Shown here piece after piece: positions 47,372-55,450 of a stretch of 64,000 nt of DNA. The notes below the pieces were generated by a model, which had not been told where the DNA came from, ran no database searches, and saw only the letters and a program-made list of their open reading frames with translations. Positions within the stretch are counted from its first letter, which is position 1, and every line of letters begins with the position of its first letter. A program made the position numbers and the translations under genes. Source of the DNA: Deinococcus sp. Leaf326 (lineage in GTDB: Bacteria > Deinococcota > Deinococci > Deinococcales > Deinococcaceae); the NCBI RefSeq assembly GCF_001424185.1, contig NZ_LMOM01000001.1:87255-151254 (forward strand), read 5' to 3'.

Positions 47372-47491
47372 AGGCGGCGGGGTACAGGTCGGCAGAACGC
47401 CGTCTGCGACCCGCCGACCCGGCCGTGATTGTTTCTTACGTCGGCTGGAGGTGCCCCTGTGCGCGTCGAGAGCCCCTCCGGCCGGCCAAGT

Positions 47492-48574
47492 TCACCAGCC
47501 CGCGCGTCCGTAGGGCAGCGGCAGTTCCGGGGCCAGCCCCAGGGCGCTCGCGGCGCGGTGCGGCCAGTGGGGATCACGCAGGAAGGCGCGTCCGAGCGCG
47601 ATCAGGTCGGCGTCGCCGTTCTGGAGGATGCCCTCGGCCTGCTGGGCCGTGTCGATCAGGCCCACCGTCATGACCTGGAGGTCGGGCACCTCGCGGCGGA
47701 TGTGCGCGGCCAGGGGCGTCTGGTAGCCGGGCCCGGCCGTGATCTGCTGCTGGGCCGTCAGGCCGCCGCTGCTCACGTCCAGTACGTCCACGCCCTCGAA
47801 GCGCAGCAGTTTGGCGAGGTTCGTCGTCTGCTCCAGGTCCCAGCCCCCCTCGGCCCAGTCGGTGGCGCTCACGCGCACGAACAGCGGCAGGTGCATCGGC
47901 CAGACCTTACGGACCGCGCGCACGACCTCCAGGGTCAGGCGCACGCGGTTCTCGAAGCTGCCGCCGTACTCGTCGCTACGGGCGTTGGCGAGCGGCGAGA
48001 GGAACTCGTGCAGCAGGTAGCCGTGTGCGGCGTGGATCTCGACCACGTCGCAGCCGGCCATCTGGGCGCGCTTGGCCGCGTCGGCGAAGGCCTGCACGAC
48101 CTGCGCGATGTCGGTGGTCGTCATGGCCTGGGGCTGCGGGTAGGTGTCGCTGTAGGCGTTCGCGTCCGGCCCCAGCACCTGCCACCCGCCTGCGGAGACG
48201 GGCACGGCGCCGCGGCTGCTGTTCCCCGGTCCGTAGGTACTCGCCTTGCGTCCCGCGTGCGCGAGCTGCACGCCGATGTGCCCGCCGTAGCGGTGGACGA
48301 AGTCCACGATGTGCCCAAGCTGCACCATCTGCTTGTCGTCCCACAGGCCCAGATCCTCGGGGGTGATACGGCCCTCGGGAACCACGGCGGCCGCCTCGGT
48401 CAGGATCAGTCCCGCGCCGCCCAGGGCGTACTGGCCCAGGTGGGTCAGGTGAAATTCGTTGGGCATGCCGTTCTGCGACGAGTACATGCACATGGGAGAG
48501 ACGACCGTCCGGTTCGGCAGGGTCAGTCCAGCGATCTTGAGGGGAGTGAAGAGCAGGGGAGCTTCGCCAGTCAT
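47492..48574 (-). CDS. namA: Old-yellow-enzyme family NADPH dehydrogenase (YqjM/NamA type)
   Basis: 360 residues. FMN TIM-barrel enzyme reducing activated alkenes. N-terminal SPMCMYSSQNG contains the YqjM-type Cys and Tyr. HLGQYALGGAGLILTEAAAV, QLAHAGRK, EIHAAHGYLLHEFLSPLAN and RSDEYGGSFENR (catalytic and FMN region) are all present. This is the thermophilic-like OYE class. Confidence 0.93.
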   Translation of the reverse strand: MTGEAPLLFTPLKIAGLTLPNRTVVSPMCMYSSQNGMPNEFHLTHLGQYALGGAGLILTEAAAVVPEGRITPEDLGLWDDKQMVQLGHIVDFVHRYGGHIGVQLAHAGRKASTYGPGNSSRGAVPVSAGGWQVLGPDANAYSDTYPQPQAMTTTDIAQVVQAFADAAKRAQMAGCDVVEIHAAHGYLLHEFLSPLANARSDEYGGSFENRVRLTLEVVRAVRKVWPMHLPLFVRVSATDWAEGGWDLEQTTNLAKLLRFEGVDVLDVSSGGLTAQQQITAGPGYQTPLAAHIRREVPDLQVMTVGLIDTAQQAEGILQNGDADLIALGRAFLRDPHWPHRAASALGLAPELPLPYGRAGW

Positions 48575-48581
48575 GCTGCCG

Positions 48582-48611
48582 AATCTAGGTCAATCTGCTG
48601 AAGCTCGCCAA
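48582..48611 (-). promoter_or_regulatory. namA promoter
   Basis: On the minus strand, -35 TTGGCG (48606-48611), an 18-base spacer and -10 TAGATT (48582-48587), which ends 7 bases before the ATG. Confidence 0.65.
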
Positions 48612-48652
48612 TGTGCCGGTGCTTGGGCAGGCCTTGACCTTCAGACTGCGGC

Positions 48653-49057
48653 ATGGACCTCCGCACGACCTCCGACGGAATCACGCCCGCGCAACTCGGC
48701 GGTTTTTTTGAGGGCTGGCCGAACCCGCCCACGCCTCAGACGCTGCACCGCCTGCTGACAGGGGCGCCATATCTCGCGCTGGCGGTCGAGGACGGCGAGG
48801 TGATCGGCTTCGTGTACGCGGTCAGCGACGGCGTGCTGTGCGCCTACATTCCGCTGCTGGAGGTGCGGGCCGAGTGGCGGGGCCGGGGGATCGCCTCAGC
48901 CCTGATGGACCTGCTGATGGAGCAGCTCGGCGGTCTGTATATGGTGGACACCGCCTGTGACGACGCCCTCGTGCCGTTCTACGAGCGCTTCGGGTTGCGG
49001 CGGGCCACGGCAATGGTCCGCCGCGACTATGCCCGGCAGTCGGGGCGCCTGGACTGA
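48653..49057 (+). CDS. GNAT-family N-acetyltransferase
   Basis: 134 residues. The core GNAT region is IGFVYAVSDGVLCAYIPLLEVRAEWRGRGIASALMDLLMEQL, with R-G-R-G-I-A as the acetyl-CoA loop, and VPFYERFGLRRATAM at the end. Substrate unknown. CAGACT, 5 bases before the ATG, may be its -10 box. Confidence 0.85.
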   Translation: MDLRTTSDGITPAQLGGFFEGWPNPPTPQTLHRLLTGAPYLALAVEDGEVIGFVYAVSDGVLCAYIPLLEVRAEWRGRGIASALMDLLMEQLGGLYMVDTACDDALVPFYERFGLRRATAMVRRDYARQSGRLD

Positions 49058-49211
49058 GACAGGAGAATGCCCGCTTTACCCCTCGCCTGGCCTCCTCGTC
49101 CTTCCCGGTGGGGTCTGTCCTTGTTCGGCGCACACCCACCTCCCAGCTGTCCAGGGCAGTGTTCACCCGGTCACATCCCCAGCCCTCCGGCCGCTATCTT
49201 TCGTTTCACCC

Positions 49212-49697
49212 ATGCCCTCTGCCCCCCAACTGACGGCCCAAGGCTTCAGGCGCCTCCAGCAGACGCTCGGGCGTGAAGAGCGCCGGCTCGAAGAAGCCCG
49301 CGACTACGTGCGCGATCAGCTCGAGTCCAACGAAGCCGAGAGCCTCAACCTCGCCGAAGCCCAGCAGCAGCTGGCAGCTCTCGAGGAACGCGTCGAGGAG
49401 TTGCGGGAGTTGCTCGACGCGGCGCAGGTCATCGAGTCGCCCGCCGGAGCCCACGCCACCGTGGGTCTGGGCGACGTCGTGGTGCTGACCGACCTCGGCT
49501 CGGGCCAGACGCAGCGGGTCCAGCTCGTGAGCCCGGCGGAGGTGTCGGGCCCTCTGGGGACGGTCGTCCAGATCAGTTCGGACAGCCCGGTCGGCTCCGG
49601 ACTGGCTGGCCGCCGGGTGGGGGACCGCTTCACCGTGAGCCTGAAGCGGCGCGAGGTCCACTACGAGGTCACACGGATCGGAGAAGATTTGTCCTGA
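49212..49697 (+). CDS. Gre-factor homologue of Gfh1 type
   Basis: 161 residues. An N-terminal coiled coil (about 5-70) and a C-terminal FKBP-like domain with VQLVSPAEVSG...ISSDSPVGSGLAGRRVGDRFTV. The coiled-coil tip reads LESNEAESLNLAEA and aligns better with Thermus Gfh1 (ESSDDYDDSGLEAA) than with GreA (D-L-x-E-N-A-E-Y), although it has fewer acidic residues. Gfh1 proteins bind the RNA polymerase secondary channel and inhibit transcription instead of rescuing it. TATCTT at 49195-49200 may be the -10 box. Confidence 0.8.
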   Translation: MPSAPQLTAQGFRRLQQTLGREERRLEEARDYVRDQLESNEAESLNLAEAQQQLAALEERVEELRELLDAAQVIESPAGAHATVGLGDVVVLTDLGSGQTQRVQLVSPAEVSGPLGTVVQISSDSPVGSGLAGRRVGDRFTVSLKRREVHYEVTRIGEDLS

Positions 49698-50307
49698 GTT
49701 GGGGAGGTTGCCTCTCCGAACGTTTCCTCTCCGGGCCAGCCCCCTCCCGGCCCCCGCCTTTCTTCGCGTCCACGATCAGCGACACGAAGCCCAGGTGCCC
49801 GCCCCGGTTGCGGTGGTCGAGGCGCAGCGAGCGGTAGATCGGCCCGCTGTCCAGGTCCCAGTCCCCGGCATGAAACTGCCCCGCATCGTCGCAATATTCG
49901 AGGAGTCGCACCTCAAAGCCCGCAGAGGCGAATACGTCCGCGAGCAGGCGGTGGTCATACACGATCCGGTGGTCGGCGGCCGGATGGTCGGCCGGGCCGG
50001 GGCCGCCGACCTGCACCGTGCGCTGGTAGTCGGGGTCGGCAAAGTGGGCGTCGGGAACCGCGCAGCGCAACCAGCCACCGGGTTTCAGGTAGGCGTGGCA
50101 CAGACGCGCGGCCGCGCGTCCCTCGGTCTCGGTGAGGTGCTCCCAGACGTGCTCGCACAAGAAGGCGTCGGCCCGGCGCGCCCCGAACCAGCGGGCAAAA
50201 CTCGCGGGATCGCGCAGGTCGAGGTCCTCCTGCTGGGTCGGAATCCAGCCGGGCCAGCGTTGCTCGCCGGCCCCGAGGATGACCTTTAGGGGCGTGGGGT
50301 CGGTCAT
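49669..50307 (-). CDS. SAM-dependent methyltransferase-like protein
   Basis: 212 residues. VILGAGEQRWPGWIPTQQEDLDL resembles the start of predicted methyltransferases encoded with glycan genes. AFLCEHVWEHLTETEGRAAARLCHAYLKPGGWLRCAVPD is the motif 4-6 region of methyltransf_11-type enzymes. The first SAM loop is unusually short. The C-terminus (after SLIVDAKK) is a basic tail that overlaps the Gfh1-like gene end by 29 bases on the other strand. Confidence 0.75.
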   Translation of the reverse strand: MTDPTPLKVILGAGEQRWPGWIPTQQEDLDLRDPASFARWFGARRADAFLCEHVWEHLTETEGRAAARLCHAYLKPGGWLRCAVPDAHFADPDYQRTVQVGGPGPADHPAADHRIVYDHRLLADVFASAGFEVRLLEYCDDAGQFHAGDWDLDSGPIYRSLRLDHRNRGGHLGFVSLIVDAKKGGGREGAGPERKRSERQPPQLRTNLLRSV

Positions 50308-50335
50308 CGCCCCAGTGTGCCGCAGAGGCCCCGAC

Positions 50336-50917
50336 TCATCCGCGCCGCGCCTGCCATTCGGCCCGGCGCGCGGCGGCCACCTCGCCTGCCTGCGCCCAGA
50401 AGGCGCCCTCGAGGGCGGCGAGCGGTTCCGGCGCGGCCGGGTGCGTCTTCCGGCGGTAGTCGGTGATCTCCAGTCGGGCCAGCAGCGAGGTCGTCCCCCC
50501 GGCGTGGCGGCGCGCGGCGGCCAAGACGTCCTCCTCGCGGGCAGGCGTCGCCGCCGACACCAGGGCGGCGTAGGCGCGCGACAGTCCCTGCAACGCCGCC
50601 ACGTCGGGCACGTACACCCAGGGCCCGTACTCGCCCAGCAGGGCCAGCAGGCCGGTCCATTCCTGCGCCATCACGCGGCCCAGCAGGTCACGGCGCGGCG
50701 TGTCCGGGGCCAGCCAGGGCCGCGCCGCGAGCAGGTCGGGCGCCAGGTGGAGCTCGCCGCTGTACTCGCCGCCGATCCTCTCGGCGTCGGACGGGTAGAA
50801 CACGTCGCGCAGGTCGGCCAGATGCGCCAGGCGGGTGCGCGCCGCCGGACTCAGGCGCACGCTGCGGGGCCGGGGCTGGCCCAGGGCGGCCCAGGCGTCG
50901 GCGTCGGGCGCGCTCAA
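50336..50917 (-). CDS. Uncharacterised protein of the ABC exporter operon
   Basis: 193 residues, Ala/Arg/Leu-rich, soluble, not recognised. It starts at a TTG that overlaps the stop of the upstream permease (TTGA), so translation is coupled. It contains VFYPSDAERIGGEYSGELHLAPDLL and a helical C-terminus. It may serve the exporter, but no domain supports that. Confidence 0.6.
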   Translation of the reverse strand: MSAPDADAWAALGQPRPRSVRLSPAARTRLAHLADLRDVFYPSDAERIGGEYSGELHLAPDLLAARPWLAPDTPRRDLLGRVMAQEWTGLLALLGEYGPWVYVPDVAALQGLSRAYAALVSAATPAREEDVLAAARRHAGGTTSLLARLEITDYRRKTHPAAPEPLAALEGAFWAQAGEVAAARRAEWQARRG

Positions 50918-51702
50918 CTGCTCGCGCTCGTGTAGCTCGCCACGGCCTTTTTCCAGAACAGCCGCGTGAGTACGAACAGGGCGGCCGCCACCAGCGGCGA
51001 GGTCAGGGCCAGTCCCAGGCTCAGGCCGCCGGTCATGGCCTGCGCGGGCACGGTCGTGATGAAGGCGATGGGCACCACGAAGGTCAGGAAGGCGCGCACC
51101 GGAACCGGAAAGGCCGTGACCGGAAAACGCCCGGCCCCGAACAGCCCGCTGAACAGCTCGGAGGCGTTCTGGGTCTTGACGAACCAGAACGCGGTCGTCG
51201 AGAGCGCCAGCCAGATGCAGTACACGATGACGGTGGCCGAGAGGTACAGCACCGCCGCCCCCAGCACCCCGCCAGGTGTGACCGCCAGTCCCGAGGCCGC
51301 GTAGGTCAGCAGCCCCAGTCCGATCAATACGTCGGGCAGCCGCAGCAGGTTGAGGTTGCGGGTACTCACCCCGAACTGCGCGTCGATGGGTTTGAGGAGG
51401 GTGAAATCCATCGTGCCGGTGCGCACCGCCTCAGCGATTTTGGACATGTTCGGCTGGATCAGCACGCTGATCACGCCCTCGGTGAGCATGAAAAAGCCCG
51501 TCACCAGCAGCGCCTCGCGGAAGCTCCAGCCGCCCACGGTGCTCACCTCCGGCTGCCCGAACACGACCGCCAGCCCCAGCAGGGCCACCCCGACCTCGCC
51601 CAGGCTCGCCAGCACCGCGCCCACGAAGTTGGCCCGGTATTCGAGCTGCGCGCTCAGGGTCGCCCCCGTGAAGATCCGGATGAGCCGCCAGTAGCGCCTC
51701 AC
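50914..51702 (-). CDS. ABC-2 family exporter permease
   Basis: 262 residues with about six membrane segments. It starts (V)RRYWRLIRIFTGATLSAQLEYRANFVGAVLASL, the typical N-terminus of the COG3694-type permease (A-x-L-x-Y-R-x-N-F). The GTG start overlaps the stop of the preceding permease gene (GTGA). Together with the interrupted upstream permease and an ATPase expected further upstream it would form a two-permease exporter. Confidence 0.85.
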   Translation of the reverse strand: MRRYWRLIRIFTGATLSAQLEYRANFVGAVLASLGEVGVALLGLAVVFGQPEVSTVGGWSFREALLVTGFFMLTEGVISVLIQPNMSKIAEAVRTGTMDFTLLKPIDAQFGVSTRNLNLLRLPDVLIGLGLLTYAASGLAVTPGGVLGAAVLYLSATVIVYCIWLALSTTAFWFVKTQNASELFSGLFGAGRFPVTAFPVPVRAFLTFVVPIAFITTVPAQAMTGGLSLGLALTSPLVAAALFVLTRLFWKKAVASYTSASS

Positions 51703-52415
51703 GCCCCGACCGCCCCATACCGGCGCAGGCCCAGGCGCCACACCGTCAGGCGCACGGCCCACAGCACGGCCAGCCAGCCCAGGAGCACCAGTGCGCCTTG
51801 CCCTGCCTGCGCCAGTGTGGCCTTGCCGGCCAGCAGCTGTGCGGGCAGGCCCAGCATGTACGGAAAGGGCGTCCAGACCGCCACGTCCTGCACCCACTGC
51901 GGGTAGAAGGCCAGCGGTGCGAACATGCCGCCGAGCGCGGCGTAGAACAGCCACATCAGCTCCTGAAAGGACGTGCTGCTCTCGGTCCAGAAGGCGAGCA
52001 GGCCCAAGGTGTATTCCCACAGGAACCGGCAGCAGAACCCCAGCGCGGCCAGCCCCAGCCCCGAGGCCCACACGACCGGATCGGCCGAGAAGCGCGCCCC
52101 CGCCGCCCACGCCATGAACCCCACGATGACGAGCATGGGCACGAGACGGATGACCCGTTCGGAGACGTGCCCCATAAAGTGCACCCACAGGGGGTCCAGC
52201 GGCCGCAGCAGCTTGGGCGACAGGGTGCCCATGCGGATGTCCAGGTCTAGTTCCCAGGCCACCCACACGACCATGAGCTGACTGACCAGCCATGTCGCGA
52301 TGAAGTAGGATGCGAACTCGGCCGGCGCGTAGCCCTGAATCTGCCCGTTCGGTGCCGAGGCCGCCTGCGACATCCAGACGAGCATCATGACGATGAAGCG
52401 TGCGTAAGCGGTGAA
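51699..52415 (-). pseudogene. ABC-2 permease gene truncated at its 5' end by a prophage
   Basis: From MMLVWMSQAASAPNG (52388) onward the protein matches COG4587-type permeases (FATYFxxxWLVxQLxVVWVxWELDxxIRxGTLSPKLLRPLDPLW). That family normally has about 30-40 further N-terminal residues including the first membrane helix. Upstream in frame only about nine more host-like codons (FTAYARFIV) can be read, then the sequence changes to phage. The remaining ORF could start at ATG 52388 or 52385 but lacks the first helix. The missing 5' part should lie past the other end of the prophage. Confidence 0.75.
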
Positions 52416-52425
52416 AAAACACGGG

Positions 52426-52650
52426 TTACTTCGGGACGACGGCCAGCTTGAACCCCAGCTCGTCGAGGATCGTCGCGACGTGCGCGGTGGGGATGCTGCG
52501 GCGGCCGCTTACGAATTGCGCCACGGAGGGCTGTGCGATGCCCAGGCGCTCAGCCAAAGCGACCTGATAGCCACGCGGCTGTGCCTTCATCTGCGCCCGA
52601 ATGAATTCCTCCAACTGGTCCCAGTCCATGCCGTCCACGGTATCACGCAT
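52426..52650 (-). CDS. XRE-type phage repressor
   Basis: About 74 residues from the ATG at 52650 (a start at 52629 giving MDWDQLEEF is also possible). The helix-turn-helix is QVALAERLGIAQPSVAQFVSGRRSIPTAHVATILDELG. It lies at the prophage left end and faces the early operon across an operator-promoter region, the usual place for a lysogeny repressor. No C-terminal cleavage domain, so it is not a LexA/CI-like self-cleaving protein. Confidence 0.8.
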   Translation of the reverse strand: MRDTVDGMDWDQLEEFIRAQMKAQPRGYQVALAERLGIAQPSVAQFVSGRRSIPTAHVATILDELGFKLAVVPK

Positions 52651-52659
52651 GATAGGCAC

Positions 52660-52688
52660 TTGACTATTTATAGTCATTCTGCTATTAT
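52660..52688 (+). promoter_or_regulatory. Phage early promoter with operator
   Basis: TTGACT (52660-52665), a 17-base spacer and TATTAT (52683-52688) form a near-consensus sigma-70 promoter. GACTATTTATAGTC (52662-52675), a 6-2-6 palindrome, overlaps the -35 box and part of the spacer, a natural binding site for the XRE repressor. The opposite strand carries TATAAA in the same palindrome, possibly the repressor's own -10 box. Confidence 0.85.
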
Positions 52689-52766
52689 CAGGCATCAGAG
52701 AAGGGCGCGACCGAACGACCAAGAACGAATGCGCCCCACCTGAAATCCCCCAATCAGAGGACCACC

Positions 52767-53207
52767 GTGAACGATACCAAACCCCAACCCCGCGCGATCA
52801 CCCGCACCTGGGACACCGTCACCCACGACCGCATGGACGGCGCCGTTGTTCAGGTCCGGCACCACACCGTCACCCTCAGCTGCGCCGACGGCGTCCTGAC
52901 GGCCGAGATCGACGGGCAGCCCGCCGATGAGCGCGACGCCCGCCACATCCTGCGCGGCGCGACCTTCCGCGCCGTGACCGCCGAGGTCCTGGAACCCGAA
53001 GTGATCGGCAAGCCCGCCGCCTGGGAGCTGCACCGCGCCCTGGGTCGCGCGGGCATCCCCAGCAAGGAACACTACGGCTATGCCTCGGCAGCCCTCGACC
53101 GCCCGGTTTACAGCCTCGCGCTGCTGACCGCCGACGAGAGCGAGTCCGTGCTGCTGTTCCTCGCGTTCACCCACGGCATCGTCGCGCGCGCGGAGGTGGC
53201 GGCGTGA
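52767..53207 (+). CDS. Phage early protein, unknown
   Basis: 146 residues, not recognised. A GTG start follows AGAGGA by 5 bases. The first half is beta-rich and charged (GAVVQVRHHTVTLSCADGVLTAEIDGQPA); the middle has AAWELHRALGRAGIPSKEHYGYASAALDRPV. First gene of the early operon, about 70 bases after the -10 box. Confidence 0.65.
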   Translation: MNDTKPQPRAITRTWDTVTHDRMDGAVVQVRHHTVTLSCADGVLTAEIDGQPADERDARHILRGATFRAVTAEVLEPEVIGKPAAWELHRALGRAGIPSKEHYGYASAALDRPVYSLALLTADESESVLLFLAFTHGIVARAEVAA

Positions 53208-53662
53208 GCGCGGCCGCTGTCGCCCCCGCTGGGGCCGAGAGGGAATGCCAGAAGTGCGGTCGCCTGCTGGACGAAGTCGGCCGCTGCTGGGTCTGCGCCC
53301 CGGCCGCGCCCGCCGTCCCCCTGAACCTCAGCATGACCAACGTGCAGGACGCGACGTGCGAGTGCATTCGCGCGACCGACGCGCTTGCCCACTGCGCCCA
53401 GACCGAGGCTGAGGCCCGCAGCACCCTCGACCTGGCCGAAGCCGAGGCCCTGATCCTCGGAGTGGACGGCCGCAACGAAGCCGAGCGCAAGGCCGCTTTA
53501 CGCCTGCGTCTGCGCGACGAATATGCGAGCCTGGACGCGGCCACCGCTGCGGTCCGGCAGGCCCGGCGCGACCTCGACGTCGCCCGACTCTGGATCGACG
53601 GCCTGCGCTACCAGCTCCGGCTGCTCGAAGTCCACCGCGCCCCCCGCATTGGAGGTGAATGA
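53204..53662 (+). CDS. Phage zinc-ribbon/coiled-coil protein
   Basis: 152 residues. An N-terminal four-Cys zinc ribbon (C-Q-K-C-G-R...C-W-V-C, about 15-32) is followed by a long amphipathic helix (about 65-145) with ILGVDGRNEAERKAALRLRL, a phrase typical of small phage proteins near recombination or replication genes. GTG start overlapping the previous stop. Confidence 0.65.
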   Translation: MSAAAVAPAGAERECQKCGRLLDEVGRCWVCAPAAPAVPLNLSMTNVQDATCECIRATDALAHCAQTEAEARSTLDLAEAEALILGVDGRNEAERKAALRLRLRDEYASLDAATAAVRQARRDLDVARLWIDGLRYQLRLLEVHRAPRIGGE

Positions 53663-54033
53663 TGTTAGTCCGCACCCTGAATGCCCTGCCCCTCAGCACC
53701 GTGCCTACGCCCGTGCGGGACCAGTTCGCGACCCTCGCCCTGACCGTCGCGGGCCGGGCGCAGATGGCCCGCTTCGCCGCCCGCGTGCAAGACCTGGCCC
53801 CCTCCGATGATGCTGAGGAGCTCGCGATGCATTTCTCGGAGGCCTTCGAGGAGCACTCGGCTCAGAAAGCCTTCGACGTCGGGAAGCAGCTCCGGCGCTA
53901 TCTGGGCGAGCGCATAGACGCTGGCCTGATCCCGCAGGAGATCAAGGTCCGCTACGAATTCGACCGCGACACCGAACTCCGCAACGCGCGGATCGAGGAA
54001 CTCTGCCGCCGTCTGCTGGAGGCGGTGGCCTGA
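53662..54033 (+). CDS. Phage early protein, unknown
   Basis: About 123 residues, helical and acidic, no domain recognised. There are two adjacent ATGs (53659 and 53662); the second gives better spacing to GGAGG at 53651-53655. It ends in TGATG over the next start. Confidence 0.6.
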   Translation: MLVRTLNALPLSTVPTPVRDQFATLALTVAGRAQMARFAARVQDLAPSDDAEELAMHFSEAFEEHSAQKAFDVGKQLRRYLGERIDAGLIPQEIKVRYEFDRDTELRNARIEELCRRLLEAVA

Positions 54034-54404
54034 TGCCGCGCCCCGATCTGGAGGCCGCGCGCGCCCTCGCGCTGACGGTCCTGGGCCGGGGTGCGCACAG
54101 CACCCTGGACAAACTGGAGGCCGCCGGGCTGGTCATCGTGAAGCAGACCGATCTGCCGCGCGTCGACGGCCGCATCGAAGATTTGGAGAACGTGCGCGCG
54201 ACGATCCCGGCCAACTGGTCGGAGCCGTGGCCGGTCACGGTGGTTACGGCCGAGGGCGAGCGCCTGACGCTGTACGCCCTGCACGCCCGGCATGAGTACA
54301 TCGGCGAGGCGCTGCACCTGCACGCCGTGATGGGGATGCGCCTGGACCTGACGGTCAACCGGGCCGAGGAGCTGGTGCTCGACGCCTCGGCGGTGCAGCA
54401 GTGA
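54033..54404 (+). CDS. Phage early protein, unknown
   Basis: 123 residues. The N-terminal helix is followed by a beta-rich section (WPVTVVTAEGERLTLYALHARHEYIGEALHLHAVMG). Not recognised. Start and stop both overlap the neighbouring genes. Confidence 0.6.
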   Translation: MPRPDLEAARALALTVLGRGAHSTLDKLEAAGLVIVKQTDLPRVDGRIEDLENVRATIPANWSEPWPVTVVTAEGERLTLYALHARHEYIGEALHLHAVMGMRLDLTVNRAEELVLDASAVQQ

Positions 54405-55288
54405 CCGCCGAGGTCACGAACGGGACGGCCACCTACAACCTCGACGACAACACGATCCGCTGGGTTCCAGCGGAACGACTCGGCCCGGCCGAGTACGCGG
54501 AGACGCGGTCGGTAGGGTTCAAGTGGTGGCGCAGCTTGCAGGCCTGGGTCGCCGCGTGGACCCCGGAGCGCGAGGACCTGGTGCTGCAGCACGTCGAGGC
54601 CATCGAGCACGAAGCGGACCCCGGGGACCCGCAGGCCCGTATCGTGCGTTTCGCCAGTCGGGCGGCGGCGGCAGATGTCCGGGCCGATCAGCGCGTGCGG
54701 TCGGCCATGGAAGGCCTGCCCCCCGGTGGGGAACCAATCAAGGTGGACCACCACTCGGCCCGGCGCCATCGCCGCGCGCTGGAGCGCAGTGACACCAACA
54801 TGCGCGCAGCCGTCGAGGAGGGCAAGAAAGCCCAATACTGGCGCGACCGTGCTGCCGGCAGCGCAGCCCGCGCCCGGCAGCAGTCGGACCCCGGCGTCGT
54901 GCGCCGTCGGATCGAGAAGCTGGAGGCCGAGCTGCGCCGGTTTCAGCGGTCGCTCGACGAGCTGGCCGCCGTGGAGGTCACGCCGCAGACGGAGGCTCGC
55001 CACGAGCGCAATGTCCGGCACTGGAGTCGCTGGTCGGAGCACCACGAGTTGCGCCTGGCCTTCGAGCGCGGCCGTCTTGACAACCTGACTCCGGCGCCCT
55101 TCGCTCCAGCAGTTGCGTACAAGACGGGCGACCGGGTAGAGGTCAAGAAGTGGGGCCTGTGCGAGGTTGTCGGACCTGGCCGGAAGGATGCCAAGAATAT
55201 CCGAGTCAAGATCATCTCTGGAGGTGCGCGGGGTATGAGCTTCCTGGTATCGGTCGCCGATGTGCAGGCCGTAAAGGTGGAACAGTGA
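54401..55288 (+). CDS. DUF3560-type phage protein
   Basis: 295 residues. KVDHHSARRHRRALERSDTNMRAAVEEGKKAQYWRDRAAGS (about 113-153) is the hallmark of the DUF3560 region (H-H-S-x-x-R...A-x-Y-W-R-x-R-A). It is followed by a coiled coil and a C-terminal SH3/KOW-like beta segment (YKTGDRVEVKKWGLCEVVGPGRKDAKNIRVKI). The role is unknown; the domain is common on plasmids and phages. Last gene of the early operon. Confidence 0.75.
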   Translation: MTAEVTNGTATYNLDDNTIRWVPAERLGPAEYAETRSVGFKWWRSLQAWVAAWTPEREDLVLQHVEAIEHEADPGDPQARIVRFASRAAAADVRADQRVRSAMEGLPPGGEPIKVDHHSARRHRRALERSDTNMRAAVEEGKKAQYWRDRAAGSAARARQQSDPGVVRRRIEKLEAELRRFQRSLDELAAVEVTPQTEARHERNVRHWSRWSEHHELRLAFERGRLDNLTPAPFAPAVAYKTGDRVEVKKWGLCEVVGPGRKDAKNIRVKIISGGARGMSFLVSVADVQAVKVEQ

Positions 55289-55340
55289 AACTGCTCTATA
55301 CTGTGTCTGGGACGTAGAGAATCACCAGTTTTCGATGTAC

Positions 55341-55370
55341 CCCCCGGTGCTGTAGCGCCGGGGGTTTTTT
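55341..55370 (+). terminator. Strong terminator of the early operon
   Basis: CCCCCGGTGC pairs with GCGCCGGGGG (one wobble) over TGTA, followed by TTTTTT. Confidence 0.93.
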
Positions 55371-55399
55371 CTGTTCCAGCCGCGCCAGCTCGCGCCATA

Positions 55400-55440
55400 A
55401 AGAAGCGTCCCGACCCCCCCGAGGGGAGCCGGGACGGAGG
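55400..55440 (-). terminator. Hairpin after the Ala/Pro/Glu-rich gene
   Basis: On the minus strand CGTCCCG and CGGGACG arms close a GC-rich hairpin just past the 55451 stop, followed by CTTCTTTAT. Confidence 0.6.
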
Positions 55441-55450
55441 TCCGGGGCGT

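Noticed and set aside
52389..52425. Calling an exact attL core or Mu-like terminal TG
   Set aside because: The other prophage end is outside the window, so no repeat or target duplication can be compared.
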